Under the pieces are notes generated by a model. The model did not search any database, had not been told where the DNA came from, and saw nothing but the letters and a program-made list of their open reading frames with translations. 64,000 bases of DNA from a virus. Each line of letters begins with the position of its first letter. Position 1 is the stretch's first letter. The stretch spans positions 93,282-157,281 of IMG/VR virus record IMGVR_UViG_3300020204_000009, one strand, 5' to 3'. This document shows positions 15,752-24,571 of this stretch, one piece after another. The position numbers and the translations under genes were made by a program.

Positions 15752-16627
15752 ATGCCGGTTTACAATTTTGATAACGATTTCTCTGTTAAAGGCTCGGCGA
15801 CGCAATCGTTGCCGTTTGGCTTAAAAGAGATACCGGCTGTACGGCAACTAAGTCATGCTGAAAGCGGACGAACCCCGCTAGACGGATCTGACCTACAGAC
15901 ATATCCAAATCATCTCGAAGAATTTCTACAGCCAGGATTTTGGTCTCTTGATTCTGCTATGAAGCAATATTGGTGTGGGATTCGGGTCCCGACCAAAGAC
16001 TCATACCGCTTTATGCGTGTAAAGGTTGCCGGTGGTGATAAGAGCCTGCTGATCTGGGCTGATGATCTGAAGGAGGGGCGTGCCCGATTGCCTTTGGCGG
16101 CGATCAGCCGTGAAGGTCACGAATTCAATCCAGAGAAATTTAGCCCTGCATATCATGCTATGACTGCTCGCTATCTGAGTCGTCGCGGCAATATGGCTGC
16201 TAAAATTTTTCGGCCTGTCCCGTTCTTGGTTGAGTATAAATTGATCATTTGGACGGAACGGAAGCGAGACGCTGAATATATCCTATATCAGATATTGACT
16301 CGTTTCAACCCTCTCGCTGAATTCAGGATGTTCGACGGGAAAATCGAGGGCAACGTGCAACTACGATATGGTGGATGTACGGATGCGAGTGATAAGGAAA
16401 CAGGATTTGACCAGCATGCAAATGTACGTTATGAAATATCAACTACGGCAGAAGCTTGGTTGCCATTGCCGGAGAAGATTGTTCCGACCGTGCTTGGTAG
16501 AGTAGCCTTACTCAAGGAAAAATTAGGTGAGGTGCTACTTGCAGGGCTTGGGAGTTCAACAAGCAGTAATCAGTGGTTTGAACCGATTCAAGATCCGAAC
16601 AAAGCACGTGAGATCGTAGCCCCATAA
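15752..16627 (+). CDS. Putative tail terminator / sheath stabiliser (T4 gp15-like)
   Basis: 291 residues. The N-terminal half contains WCGIRVPTKDSYRFMRVKV. The central part FLVEYKLIIWTERKRDAEYILYQIL followed by NPLAEFRMF and EAWLPLPEK is characteristic of proteins that cap phage tails and bridge to the neck. It lies just upstream of the sheath gene, which fits gp15. Assignment is from pattern and position; no diagnostic residue is known to me. Confidence 0.55.
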   Translation: MPVYNFDNDFSVKGSATQSLPFGLKEIPAVRQLSHAESGRTPLDGSDLQTYPNHLEEFLQPGFWSLDSAMKQYWCGIRVPTKDSYRFMRVKVAGGDKSLLIWADDLKEGRARLPLAAISREGHEFNPEKFSPAYHAMTARYLSRRGNMAAKIFRPVPFLVEYKLIIWTERKRDAEYILYQILTRFNPLAEFRMFDGKIEGNVQLRYGGCTDASDKETGFDQHANVRYEISTTAEAWLPLPEKIVPTVLGRVALLKEKLGEVLLAGLGSSTSSNQWFEPIQDPNKAREIVAP

Positions 16628-16648
16628 GACATACACGGAGACAACCTA

Positions 16649-16897
16649 ATGGCACCTAAGAAAAAATCACATGTTGTGCGAATTTACAACAATTCGCGGC
16701 AAATGATACCGCTTCAGGCTCGTGCACCCGGTGCTGACTTTTTCACAAGTGAACAACAAGTGCGACTCGATCCTGGTAAAGATGTGCTTCTCCCAAAGAG
16801 CCATCTGCGGCGGGATCAAATTGAAAACCTACAGAAGCGTGGGATGATCAAAGTCGTCTATGACAGCGAAGTTGCTGAAGAATTAGTAGCTTCCTGA
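16649..16897 (+). CDS. Small protein ahead of the sheath gene, paralogue of the 1066-1296 product
   Basis: 82 residues with a CGGAGA ribosome site. A basic N-terminus, APGADFF, then LDPGKDVLLPKSHL and DQIENLQKRGMIKVV. The PG...L...Q.E.L...G pattern recurs in the reverse-strand gene at 1066-1296. Probably a small virion component; no function established. Confidence 0.65.
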   Translation: MAPKKKSHVVRIYNNSRQMIPLQARAPGADFFTSEQQVRLDPGKDVLLPKSHLRRDQIENLQKRGMIKVVYDSEVAEELVAS

Positions 16898-16951
16898 ACG
16901 CTCCGAGAAAAAATACGTCAAAGTCGATAAACGACAGATGGAGTATGACAG

Positions 16952-19810
16952 ATGCCAGTATACTTAAGTCCGGGCGTTTTCCCGCGAGAAATCGATCTGA
17001 GCGTGTTGCCAACGGCAGTGGGTCCACTTCGGCCAGCATTCATTGGTACTGCCAAGAAAGGGGCAATGAATCAGCCGTTGTTTATATCCAATTCTCAACA
17101 AGCCCTCGAAACATTCGGCGAACCGTTCCCCGAAAGTTATTTGATGTACGCAGTGCTTGCCTTCTTGGAAGAAGGTAATCAGTGCTACGTTATGCGGGTC
17201 GGTGTTGAATGTGAAGACGGGCAACCAGATGAACTATCTGACATCTGTATCGACACCTCTGGCGGTCGTGGGAAAGGCTGGGGACGAATTCCTCTTTTCA
17301 CTGGCATTGATTACGGTCGTATCAATCTTCGCCAAATTTCTGCGGATAGCCCCGTAACGTTCCATAACGCTGACGTAGCTAATATCGAATACAACGATGT
17401 TGATGTGTCCGGCACACACGGTCCAACTAACGCCACTCTCAACACCCTTGGGACCTATACCGGCGAGATCGATGACTCTTACGTCATGATTATCGCGTCG
17501 GCACCCGACGCTTCGGCATTTGCATCAGTTCAAGGTGCCGCATTCCAAGTTATTCGAAATAGTGACGGTGAGGTTGTTGCCGAAGGCACGCTCGAAGACG
17601 GCAACGATGATGGAATCTCTGAATGGATTCCGATTGGTGATGGTTTGTCGGTTCGAGTGAACGTCACATCTGGCGTTTTGGACGAAAACGACACCTTCAC
17701 TTTCACGGTGCAGCCAAATAACCGTTCGTTCTCGGTGTCCGTTGAAGGTGGTTCGGCGACTGTCTACCAGATGCCGATTGCATCGTACACCACAGTTGAC
17801 GACTTTGTTGCCGCGTTCAATGCGGTGATTGTTGCTGGTGGTGAAGATTACTTGATGGTCGAATACACGCTGGAAGACGGCGATACCGTTATCCCGCAAT
17901 TGCGAACGACCACCGCTGGCGAACGCATTCAAATTATAACTACCAGTGCGTGGGCGCAGGAAGTCGGAAGTCAACAATATGCATGGGATATTCCCCGCTC
18001 GTACTTGCTTGGTCTCGATGCTGGCCTATATGCGATCACCACGCAAAATAACCGCGTCAAGATCAATGCTATTGGCCAATCCGCAACAAAGACCATCGAA
18101 TTCAATGTGCCTGTTGGTCTGGGCCAGACTGCTGCTGCCATTGCGAATGTCATTGATCTGGCTGGTATCGTCGCAGGCGACGTTATTTGGGATTCGTTTG
18201 AATTGACCGTTCCGGGCGGCAACACCCACGTAGTGATTGTCACATCACCGGGGCATCAGTTTGATACACTCCATATGCAGGCCAGCTTCTCTAACCTCAA
18301 AACATTGCGGTTTGCGGAAGAATTGAACATTCCATATCCGTACAAGCGGGCCTACCGTGGCTTCAACGACAATCGGTTGACCTTACCAAATTCTGGCGAA
18401 GTTACCGCCGCAACGCCATTGTCCTGCGAAACTGATCCATTTGGTGCTGATTGTGCGGCTGATACAGCCTACTTCCAGAATATCGTAGGATGGCTGGTCG
18501 CTCCTAGCCCCGGAACATGGGTCGAGGGTGCCTCTGCCACCTTGGAACTGTTCACCGAAGGATTGGGTGACTCCGCTGGTCGGTACAAGCTGACCATCAA
18601 AGACGCGAACAAGCAAGTTGTTGATATTGTTGAAGACCTGTCATTCGATAAACGAATCGATCGGTACATCGCCAACGTCATCAATGCAGGAACTGAATAT
18701 GGCGGAACCAACGGTAACGCCTACATGAACTGGGAAGAACGTCCGGCGTTCTTGAACAACAACGTCAATGATCTCTCAACATTTGAAGTGCGGCAGCCGT
18801 CGCAACTCAATGAGAAAGAATACCAAGGTCAGGAAAACGGTATTCCGACCGATCCAGCATTTTCTAGCGAATTGGATGCTGCGGTGATTGGTAATCCCGC
18901 CATCAGTTCTGGAATCTACGCATTTCAGAATCCTGAAACGCTGGATATCAACCTGTTGCTCACACCCGGATTCTCAACTGGGGCTGTCATCGGAACGGCA
19001 TTGCAAATGTGCGAAAGCCGTGGTGACGTGCTTTACATCGTTGACCCACCGTTCGGCCTCCGACCGCAACAAGTTGTCGATTGGCACAACGGTATGCTCC
19101 TTTCTGATCTCCAAGCAGCGATCAACAGCAGCTACGGTGCATTGTACTGGGGCTGGATTCGGGTGTTCGATCAGTTCACTGCCGATGAACTTTGGATTCC
19201 GCCGTCTGGACACATTTCGGCGGTCTTCTCGCGAACCGCTCGCGAAGCAGAGCAATGGTTCGCTCCTGCCGGTCTTCGCCGTGGTCGATTGCTCACCGCA
19301 CTCGATGTCGAATACTCACCGACACAGGGCGAACGCGACTTGCTATACGGTTCTGGCAATTCGGTTAACCCGATTGTAAAGTTCCCGCAAGACGGAATCA
19401 CGGTCTGGGGTCAGAGAACTCTCCAAAGATCTCAGTCGGCTCTAAATCGTGTAAACGTCAGAATGCTCTTGATCTATGTGAAGAAGAATTTGGTTCGCTT
19501 GCTCAGAAACTTCATCTTTGAGCCAAACGACAGAATTCTTTGGAGACAGGTCAAGGCGACGGTTGACCCATTCCTTTCTGACATCCAAGCTCGTCGTGGT
19601 CTGACGGCTTTCAATGTCGTCGTGGACGAAACGAACAACACGCCGGAAAGAATTGACCGGAACGAGTTGTGGGTTTCGGTCTTCCTGAAGCCAACGCGAG
19701 CCGTTGAATTTATCGTGCTGAACCTTGTGGTTCTCCGAACAGGAGCGAGCTTCTCTGCTGAAGAGGTCTTGGCTGCTGGCGGCATTGTGACTTCGGCAAC
19801 AGCCGTATAA
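16952..19810 (+). CDS. Contractile tail sheath protein
   Basis: 952 residues against about 660 for T4 gp18, so it has extra inserted domains (roughly residues 100-480, beta-rich and Thr/Gly/Val-rich). The N-terminus SPGVFPREIDLS is the hallmark sheath beginning. The conserved C-terminal domain is clear: DPPFGLRPQQVVDWH, then APAGLRRGRL, WGQRTLQ, NVRMLLIYVKKNL, NDRILWRQVKATVDPFL and the terminal beta handshake strand ELWVSVFLKPTRAVEFI. GGAG lies 10-13 bases before ATG. It forms the contractile outer tube. Codon use is more GC-ending than in neighbours, consistent with high expression. Confidence 0.9.
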   Translation: MPVYLSPGVFPREIDLSVLPTAVGPLRPAFIGTAKKGAMNQPLFISNSQQALETFGEPFPESYLMYAVLAFLEEGNQCYVMRVGVECEDGQPDELSDICIDTSGGRGKGWGRIPLFTGIDYGRINLRQISADSPVTFHNADVANIEYNDVDVSGTHGPTNATLNTLGTYTGEIDDSYVMIIASAPDASAFASVQGAAFQVIRNSDGEVVAEGTLEDGNDDGISEWIPIGDGLSVRVNVTSGVLDENDTFTFTVQPNNRSFSVSVEGGSATVYQMPIASYTTVDDFVAAFNAVIVAGGEDYLMVEYTLEDGDTVIPQLRTTTAGERIQIITTSAWAQEVGSQQYAWDIPRSYLLGLDAGLYAITTQNNRVKINAIGQSATKTIEFNVPVGLGQTAAAIANVIDLAGIVAGDVIWDSFELTVPGGNTHVVIVTSPGHQFDTLHMQASFSNLKTLRFAEELNIPYPYKRAYRGFNDNRLTLPNSGEVTAATPLSCETDPFGADCAADTAYFQNIVGWLVAPSPGTWVEGASATLELFTEGLGDSAGRYKLTIKDANKQVVDIVEDLSFDKRIDRYIANVINAGTEYGGTNGNAYMNWEERPAFLNNNVNDLSTFEVRQPSQLNEKEYQGQENGIPTDPAFSSELDAAVIGNPAISSGIYAFQNPETLDINLLLTPGFSTGAVIGTALQMCESRGDVLYIVDPPFGLRPQQVVDWHNGMLLSDLQAAINSSYGALYWGWIRVFDQFTADELWIPPSGHISAVFSRTAREAEQWFAPAGLRRGRLLTALDVEYSPTQGERDLLYGSGNSVNPIVKFPQDGITVWGQRTLQRSQSALNRVNVRMLLIYVKKNLVRLLRNFIFEPNDRILWRQVKATVDPFLSDIQARRGLTAFNVVVDETNNTPERIDRNELWVSVFLKPTRAVEFIVLNLVVLRTGASFSAEEVLAAGGIVTSATAV

Positions 19811-19854
19811 TTTAACGGTCGATTGAAAGACTAAATCGAACGTAGGAGTAAAAG

Positions 19855-20442
19855 ATGCCAGGATTTAACGTTCAACCATTCGGCGGTGGTTATTCTGCCG
19901 AAGGACCGTCGAATACGGTTGAAGTGCGGCGTAAGCACCGTTGGGTTTTCGAAACCCTCGGTCGCGGTACGAGCACCTTCTCCCAAGCTGAACTGTTGGT
20001 GCTACAATCGGCGTCCCGGCCAAGCTTCAAGTTTGAAGAAACGGACATGCACCATAACCAAGAACAGGTATGGTTTGCTGGTAAGCAGAACTGGGACCCA
20101 GTTACCATGGTGTGGTACGACGTTGAACAGTCACCCGATATTTCGCGTGGTATTTACCACTGGTTAGAAACCGTGGTGAACATGCAAAGCATCGCGGTAG
20201 CACACCCGCGATTCTACAAGAGAACCGCTTCGCTTATTCTGCTCGACGGTACTGGACAAACCACGGAACAATGGCAAATGTTTGGTACGTGGCCAGTAAC
20301 GATCAACTGGCAGGAACTCGATTACACTTCGACGGACCTGATGACCTGCGAAACCACAATGCGATATGATCGTGCGGTCCGGACGTGCCTTCAGGCTCCA
20401 GGCCCGCAACCGATTTCGCCGAACTGCCCACAAGGGAGCTAA
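19855..20442 (+). CDS. Tail tube protein (gp19-like), copy 1
   Basis: 195 residues, starting MPGFNVQ, with a strong site (GTAGGAG) upstream. Tube-fold pattern: RRKHRWVFE near residue 25, SRPSFKFEET, WFAGKQNWDPVTMVWYD, and the C-terminal TWPVTINWQELDYTSTDLMTCETTMRYD. It forms hexameric rings of the inner tail tube under the sheath. The better codon use and ribosome site compared with copies 2 and 3 suggest this is the major tube protein. Confidence 0.85.
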   Translation: MPGFNVQPFGGGYSAEGPSNTVEVRRKHRWVFETLGRGTSTFSQAELLVLQSASRPSFKFEETDMHHNQEQVWFAGKQNWDPVTMVWYDVEQSPDISRGIYHWLETVVNMQSIAVAHPRFYKRTASLILLDGTGQTTEQWQMFGTWPVTINWQELDYTSTDLMTCETTMRYDRAVRTCLQAPGPQPISPNCPQGS

Positions 20443-20472
20443 GCTTCCTAATAACACGTTACGATTCTCAAT

Positions 20473-20505
20473 GGGACCTGCGATTGCATCAATGGTCCCG
20501 TTTTT
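20473..20505 (+). terminator. Possible Rho-independent terminator between tube copies 1 and 2
   Basis: GGGACC (20473-20478) pairs with GGTCCC (20494-20499), with a small inner TGC/GCA stem, followed by G and five T residues (20501-20505). It may reduce readthrough from the abundant tube gene into the downstream minor paralogues. Confidence 0.5.
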
Positions 20506-20516
20506 GTAGGTATGTT

Positions 20517-21110
20517 ATGCCGGGCTTTTTAATTCCGAATACGCAGCCATGTAATGAAGGATTTAAGGGTCAATCTGTATATGAAGGTCCTGATCCTAAC
20601 ATGGAATATGCTCGTCGGAACCGATGGATATTAGAGTTTCTCGAGCCATTTGGGGACATAAAAAACGGTATATTGCTCTATGCTCATAAATGCACGAGAC
20701 CGACACCAGAAATCGAAGAAATTGAAATTCATCATGGACAAGATGTAATATATCGGCCAGGGAAGAATCGCTGGTATCCAATAGATTTCACGTTTTATGA
20801 AAAGGCTCCCGGAACTGGTGATGGCCCACCGACTGAAGACGAAACAGCCAGACGAATTTACGACTGGTGGGCTAGATCAATGATAAACCTCACTGAATCA
20901 AGACATGGAGAACTGGATGACTATCTGAAATATGGCAACCTACAAATGCTCGATGGAAGCGGTATAGGCATTTGGGAATATCAATTATACGAATGTTGGC
21001 CGCTGAAAGTTTCTCCTTCTGATTTAGACTATGCAGATAGTAATATAGCAGAAATCACAGTAACTCTACGTTACAATAAAGCTAAAGAGTTCAATGCGCC
21101 GAAGCTATAA
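20517..21110 (+). CDS. Tail tube paralogue, copy 2
   Basis: 197 residues from ATG 20517 (TAGG upstream); the frame is open further 5' but overlaps copy 1 and the terminator. Same plan as copy 1: MPGF start, ARRNRWILEFLEP, EIEEIEIHHGQDV, the W-YPIDFTFYEKAP strand, and a C-terminal WPLKVSPSDLDYADSNIAEITVTLRYNKA. In T4 the paralogues gp19 and gp54 divide tube and tube-initiator roles, so this copy may form a baseplate or terminal tube ring. The role is inferred. Confidence 0.75.
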   Translation: MPGFLIPNTQPCNEGFKGQSVYEGPDPNMEYARRNRWILEFLEPFGDIKNGILLYAHKCTRPTPEIEEIEIHHGQDVIYRPGKNRWYPIDFTFYEKAPGTGDGPPTEDETARRIYDWWARSMINLTESRHGELDDYLKYGNLQMLDGSGIGIWEYQLYECWPLKVSPSDLDYADSNIAEITVTLRYNKAKEFNAPKL

Positions 21111-21127
21111 AGCTAGAGAGCAGTAAT

Positions 21128-21706
21128 ATGCCAGGATTTCAAGTCCAAACATTAGGCAAGCCAGTTCCATCAACAATTCAATATTATTACACATATACGT
21201 GGTCTCTGCCAACAATTTTCGGCATCGGTGCACAAAGTCCGCCATTAGTGCTATTAAAGGAAGCGACAACCCCGACATTCACCGCGAACAAAGAGAATTA
21301 CGTTGGATCAAGTCTTGAATACAAGTATGCGAAGAGCATTACTTGGGAAGATATCAAGTTAACATGGTATGATAGTGTTGGCTTGATAGATATTATCAGA
21401 GGCTGGCGGGAATCTGTTTGGACGCCGAAGGACGGATTAAAGCCAGCCACAGAATATAAACAAACCACTGAATTGGAATGCTTCTTGCCTACTGGTAAGA
21501 GAACATATGGATGGAAATTGAATGGTAGCTGGCCATCGCAAATTAGATGTGGTGATCTAACCTATACTAACAGTGATGTGAAACTCGTCGAAGTCACTGT
21601 TTCATATGATTGGGCGGAAGATATCTTCTTCCAGCCAGCAGCATCTCAACAGCCACCTCCGTACGTGAGCCCGGCATTGGACGGAGGCGGCGTGCCTCTT
21701 GGTTGA
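21128..21706 (+). CDS. Tail tube paralogue, copy 3
   Basis: 192 residues, again starting MPGF. It keeps a YTWSLP strand, ITWEDIKLTWYDSVG, and WPSQIRCGDLTYTNSDVKLVEVTVSYDWA matching the C-terminal tube signature of copies 1 and 2. A Pro-rich tail is unique to it. It is 17 bases after copy 2. Probably a specialised ring at the baseplate or neck end of the tube; the exact position cannot be told from sequence. Confidence 0.75.
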   Translation: MPGFQVQTLGKPVPSTIQYYYTYTWSLPTIFGIGAQSPPLVLLKEATTPTFTANKENYVGSSLEYKYAKSITWEDIKLTWYDSVGLIDIIRGWRESVWTPKDGLKPATEYKQTTELECFLPTGKRTYGWKLNGSWPSQIRCGDLTYTNSDVKLVEVTVSYDWAEDIFFQPAASQQPPPYVSPALDGGGVPLG

Positions 21707-21833
21707 CTGGCGAAAAGGTTGGACAGCCAGACCGTCCTGATCTTGTTTAACACGCAATTTCATTTCTTCGCGATTTCGATGTATATAGAGTCGCTGGTAC
21801 TTCTATTCTATTCCGCATGGGAAGACGAACAAA

Positions 21834-22862
21834 ATGGCCAACGAAGAAGAAATTAATCTCGATCCGATTGCCCCATCGCCCAAGCCTTCTTCTGGGGACT
21901 CTACCACTCAGGAAGAAATCAACCAGATTTACACTGCTGTTGGTGATTTATCTGGTCTAGTTGGGCCGGGTGCCACCAATGAGGAATTGCTCACACGTAT
22001 TCTTCAGGCCCCTGAAGAAAAGCTCATTCCGTGGGAAGAATGCCATCTGCCGAGTCGTGGTATTTATTATGGCTGGCCAGACGGTACGATCATGGTGAAA
22101 GCCATGGGTCAGACCGCCGAAAAGGTGTTGGCGACACAGCGGCTTGCTCAATCGGGACAATCGATTGATTATTTGTTCAGAGAATGTTGCAAATTTCCAG
22201 ACGGATTTGATGCAGCCGACCTGTTGCTTGGCGATCGTGTATTCTTGCTATACTATATTCGTGGTATCACGCACGGCAACATGTACGAATTTGCGATCAC
22301 ATGTCCGAACCCAGATTGCGGGGCCGTTTCTACTCACACTTATGATCTGAACGAACTGGCTCGCACGGTGGTGTGGGCCAATCCTGCACTTGGTACTGAA
22401 CCATTCAAGGTGAAGTTACCCTATCTCAGCAAAGCCACGAATCGCGATTTCTACGTCGGGGTCCGCTTCCTGAGAGGTGCGGATGCCAATGACATTTTGG
22501 CGAAGCGGAAAGCTCGCAAGAAGATGTTCGCTCGCCCCGGTGGTGTTCGGACAAAGGGGACACGCGGTGGAATGCCGGTTGATCCTCGACGCCAACAACA
22601 GCAAACACAACAGATCGATGACTCAGTGTCCGAAAACATGGGCAAGATCATCGTCAGTGTAATGGGAGTTACGGATCACTTCCAGATTCGGCAATTCATT
22701 GAAAGGATGCATGCGCAGGATACCGCAGCCGTCCGTGAGTGGCTACGAGATAACACCCCAGGTATTGATAATACCGTAACCGTTGAATGCCCAGAGTGTT
22801 CACAAGAATTCACGATGGAGCTTCCGATTACGGAATCCTTTTTTCGACCGTCAAAAGCCTGA
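21834..22862 (+). CDS. Baseplate-hub / tail assembly chaperone-like protein with zinc ribbon (T4 gp26-like)
   Basis: 342 residues. A disordered N-terminus precedes HLPSRGIYYGWPDG, and IMVKAMGQTAEKVL and LLLGDRVFLLYYIRGITHG follow. A CPNPDC pair (about 163-168) may be completed by CPECSQEF near the end to form a zinc ribbon. This LPSRG...iRGxTxG pattern is found in T4-type gp26/hub-assembly proteins. A Gln/Arg-rich low-complexity insert lies near 240-265. The frame ends just after a T6 run, where a second frame continues (see frameshift site). Function inferred from pattern and location. Confidence 0.55.
   Translation: MANEEEINLDPIAPSPKPSSGDSTTQEEINQIYTAVGDLSGLVGPGATNEELLTRILQAPEEKLIPWEECHLPSRGIYYGWPDGTIMVKAMGQTAEKVLATQRLAQSGQSIDYLFRECCKFPDGFDAADLLLGDRVFLLYYIRGITHGNMYEFAITCPNPDCGAVSTHTYDLNELARTVVWANPALGTEPFKVKLPYLSKATNRDFYVGVRFLRGADANDILAKRKARKKMFARPGGVRTKGTRGGMPVDPRRQQQQTQQIDDSVSENMGKIIVSVMGVTDHFQIRQFIERMHAQDTAAVREWLRDNTPGIDNTVTVECPECSQEFTMELPITESFFRPSKA
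22836..22848 (+). other. Candidate programmed +1 (or -2) ribosomal frameshift site
   Basis: TCC TTT TTT CGA occurs six codons before the stop of the zinc-ribbon protein. Reading phenylalanine codons with a one-base forward slip gives TTT-TTC-GAC and enters the downstream open frame (positions congruent with 22837). That frame has no ATG with a ribosome site near its beginning. Tail assembly chaperones of many phages are made as such fusions. Confidence 0.5.
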
Positions 22863-23103
22863 GGAATACGATAGAGCATACTATAACTTAATGGAACAAC
22901 AGTTCCAATTGAAGCACCATGGAAACCTGAGTCTATTCGAACAGGCGGCTATGGTCGCTGAAGATCGTGGATGGTGGATAAAGCGTCTTGAACGCGAATT
23001 TAAAGAGAAGGCTGAACGCGAACACAAGCAAGTTGGTTCTGCACCACGGCCTCGCATGCCTTCTAAACCTACCGTTTCTCGCCCATCAATTCCGCGTCGG
23101 TAG
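22837..23103 (+). CDS. Frameshifted C-terminal extension of the tail-chaperone-like protein
   Basis: Open frame reading FFDRQKPEEYDRAYYNLMEQ, then FQLKHHGNLSLFEQAAMVAEDRGWWIKRLEREFKEK and a basic Pro/Arg tail. This helical pattern (aromatic-rich, then SLFEQA, then R-W-KRL) is typical of C-terminal parts of tail assembly chaperones. The only nearby internal ATG (22891) has no Shine-Dalgarno sequence, and similarity-like residues begin before it, so synthesis by frameshifting from the upstream gene is preferred. Independent initiation cannot be excluded. Confidence 0.55.
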   Translation, partial: PFFDRQKPEEYDRAYYNLMEQQFQLKHHGNLSLFEQAAMVAEDRGWWIKRLEREFKEKAEREHKQVGSAPRPRMPSKPTVSRPSIPRR

Positions 23104-23171
23104 CGTTTAAATATACATTATAGTCGATTGGGTGTACCAGTACAAAAATAGGTATAACGGAGAGACCATAT

Positions 23172-24038
23172 ATGAGTTCGACACAACTTGCGAATGCGTT
23201 TCCGCGAATATCAGCACGTCGCGGACAGGTTGTGGATTTAAATGTGGACTTCCTACATGCCGGAGTGCTTGCTGATCCGTTCGCGGTCCGGCATATTGAG
23301 ATCTATAAGACGCAAGTCGTCCCGCACAATCTGGTCGCCACGATTCCGTTGATGTTGCCGACCGATCCGTTGTACCCTGCTCCGGTGATTCGAGAGTATG
23401 AGGATGCTGAAACTGGCGAGTGTTGCACAGAACCAACAGCAGACACAATTCCCATTGCTGGCAAATACCACTTACCATATCTGATTCCTACAGACTTCGG
23501 TGTGCCGGATGTTTACTTTGACGTCTGGTATTACTTTGCGGATAATCCGTGCGGTGAGTTAGGAACGTCCGGAACCGAATGTGATATCGATGATCCTCAA
23601 TATGACGAATTCTTGTTGAAATGCTGCCACCGATTCTGGATTTATCCAGACGAGTGGATGTGCGACGATAAATTACAGACCATACGATTTGGTTTTGAGC
23701 CGCTGGATCAGAAATTCCATCAGCCCGAATATCGTCCGTTAGAAATCGGGTTAATGCCGCTTCCGCTATATGACTATAATTTCAATTTAGTCAACCCGAT
23801 GATTCCGTTCTTGCAACCGACGATCACGATTGAAACACAACACAACGAGTTACTAGTTGATAATGACGTTTGCCGCATTGGTGTGCGACAGGGATCATAT
23901 CGTTCTAATCCTTGGGTAATTCAGTACGATCTCGATACTACCAGATTTTTGAAGGGAACGTATCGATACTACATTACCTTGAGATTACCTAACGGTGGCA
24001 CTCGTGTCAGCCGTAAGTTCATCTTTACGGTTGCTTAG
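23172..24038 (+). CDS. Virion structural protein of unknown role
   Basis: 288 residues with CGGAGAGA before ATG. Beta-rich, without signal peptide. The C-terminus has an immunoglobulin-like character: VCRIGVRQGSYRSNP, WVIQYDLDTTRFLKG, YRYYITLRLPNGG, RKFIFTV. Several Cys pairs occur in the middle (ECCTE, LLKCCHRFW). The upstream gap has AT-rich TTTAAATATA. A tail or baseplate accessory protein is likely from context. Confidence 0.65.
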   Translation: MSSTQLANAFPRISARRGQVVDLNVDFLHAGVLADPFAVRHIEIYKTQVVPHNLVATIPLMLPTDPLYPAPVIREYEDAETGECCTEPTADTIPIAGKYHLPYLIPTDFGVPDVYFDVWYYFADNPCGELGTSGTECDIDDPQYDEFLLKCCHRFWIYPDEWMCDDKLQTIRFGFEPLDQKFHQPEYRPLEIGLMPLPLYDYNFNLVNPMIPFLQPTITIETQHNELLVDNDVCRIGVRQGSYRSNPWVIQYDLDTTRFLKGTYRYYITLRLPNGGTRVSRKFIFTVA

Positions 24039-24049
24039 GGAGTAGATCA

Positions 24050-24571
24050 ATGTCAGATTCAGCGAGATCTCAGTCGCTTCAGATGGTTATTGGCGGGATA
24101 CAAGAAGGACGTGCTAACCTCAGGAAAATCAAAAAACTCACGGAACGTTTGGATACTGAATGCGAGATCGGCGAAGTAGGTTTAATTAATTTCTGGAATT
24201 TATCTCCGGATATGTTCGTTGTGGCATCAACGGACGGAAGATTCCTAGAGATCAATGATTCATGGACGAGTGTACTGGGGTGGACAAAGGATGAATTATT
24301 ATCAACCTCGTGGTTTGATTTTATCCATCCAAACGACGTACGTCCGACACGAGAAGTTATCGGACATATGACGACCAACACGTTACTCCGCTTTCACAAC
24401 CGGTACAGAAAGAAGTCAGGCGGATATGTCTCTTTGGAATGGAGTGCGACTCAGTGGCGTGATGGGAAATGTTACGCTGTCGCACGGCCTGTTCCATCCT
24501 TATGCCTAACCTGTCCCGAAGCGGCATCACGGTTCGGCTTTGAGGTGGAACCACATGGCGAGCACAGATAA
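24050..24571 (+). CDS. PAS-domain protein
   Basis: 173 residues: an N-terminal helix (about 1-45) with GRANLRKIKKL, then a single PAS fold (about 48-150). Visible motifs are FWNLSPDMFVVASTDGRFLEIN, SWTSVLGWTKDELLSTSW, DFIHPNDVRPT, FHNRYRKKSGGYVSLEWSATQW. A Cys-containing tail (SLCLTCPEA) follows. No kinase, GGDEF or DNA-binding output domain is attached. PAS folds sense small ligands, redox or light, or mediate protein contacts. A stand-alone PAS protein in a phage structural operon is unusual. GGGAG lies before ATG; the end overlaps the next gene by 17 bases. Confidence 0.8.
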   Translation: MSDSARSQSLQMVIGGIQEGRANLRKIKKLTERLDTECEIGEVGLINFWNLSPDMFVVASTDGRFLEINDSWTSVLGWTKDELLSTSWFDFIHPNDVRPTREVIGHMTTNTLLRFHNRYRKKSGGYVSLEWSATQWRDGKCYAVARPVPSLCLTCPEAASRFGFEVEPHGEHR

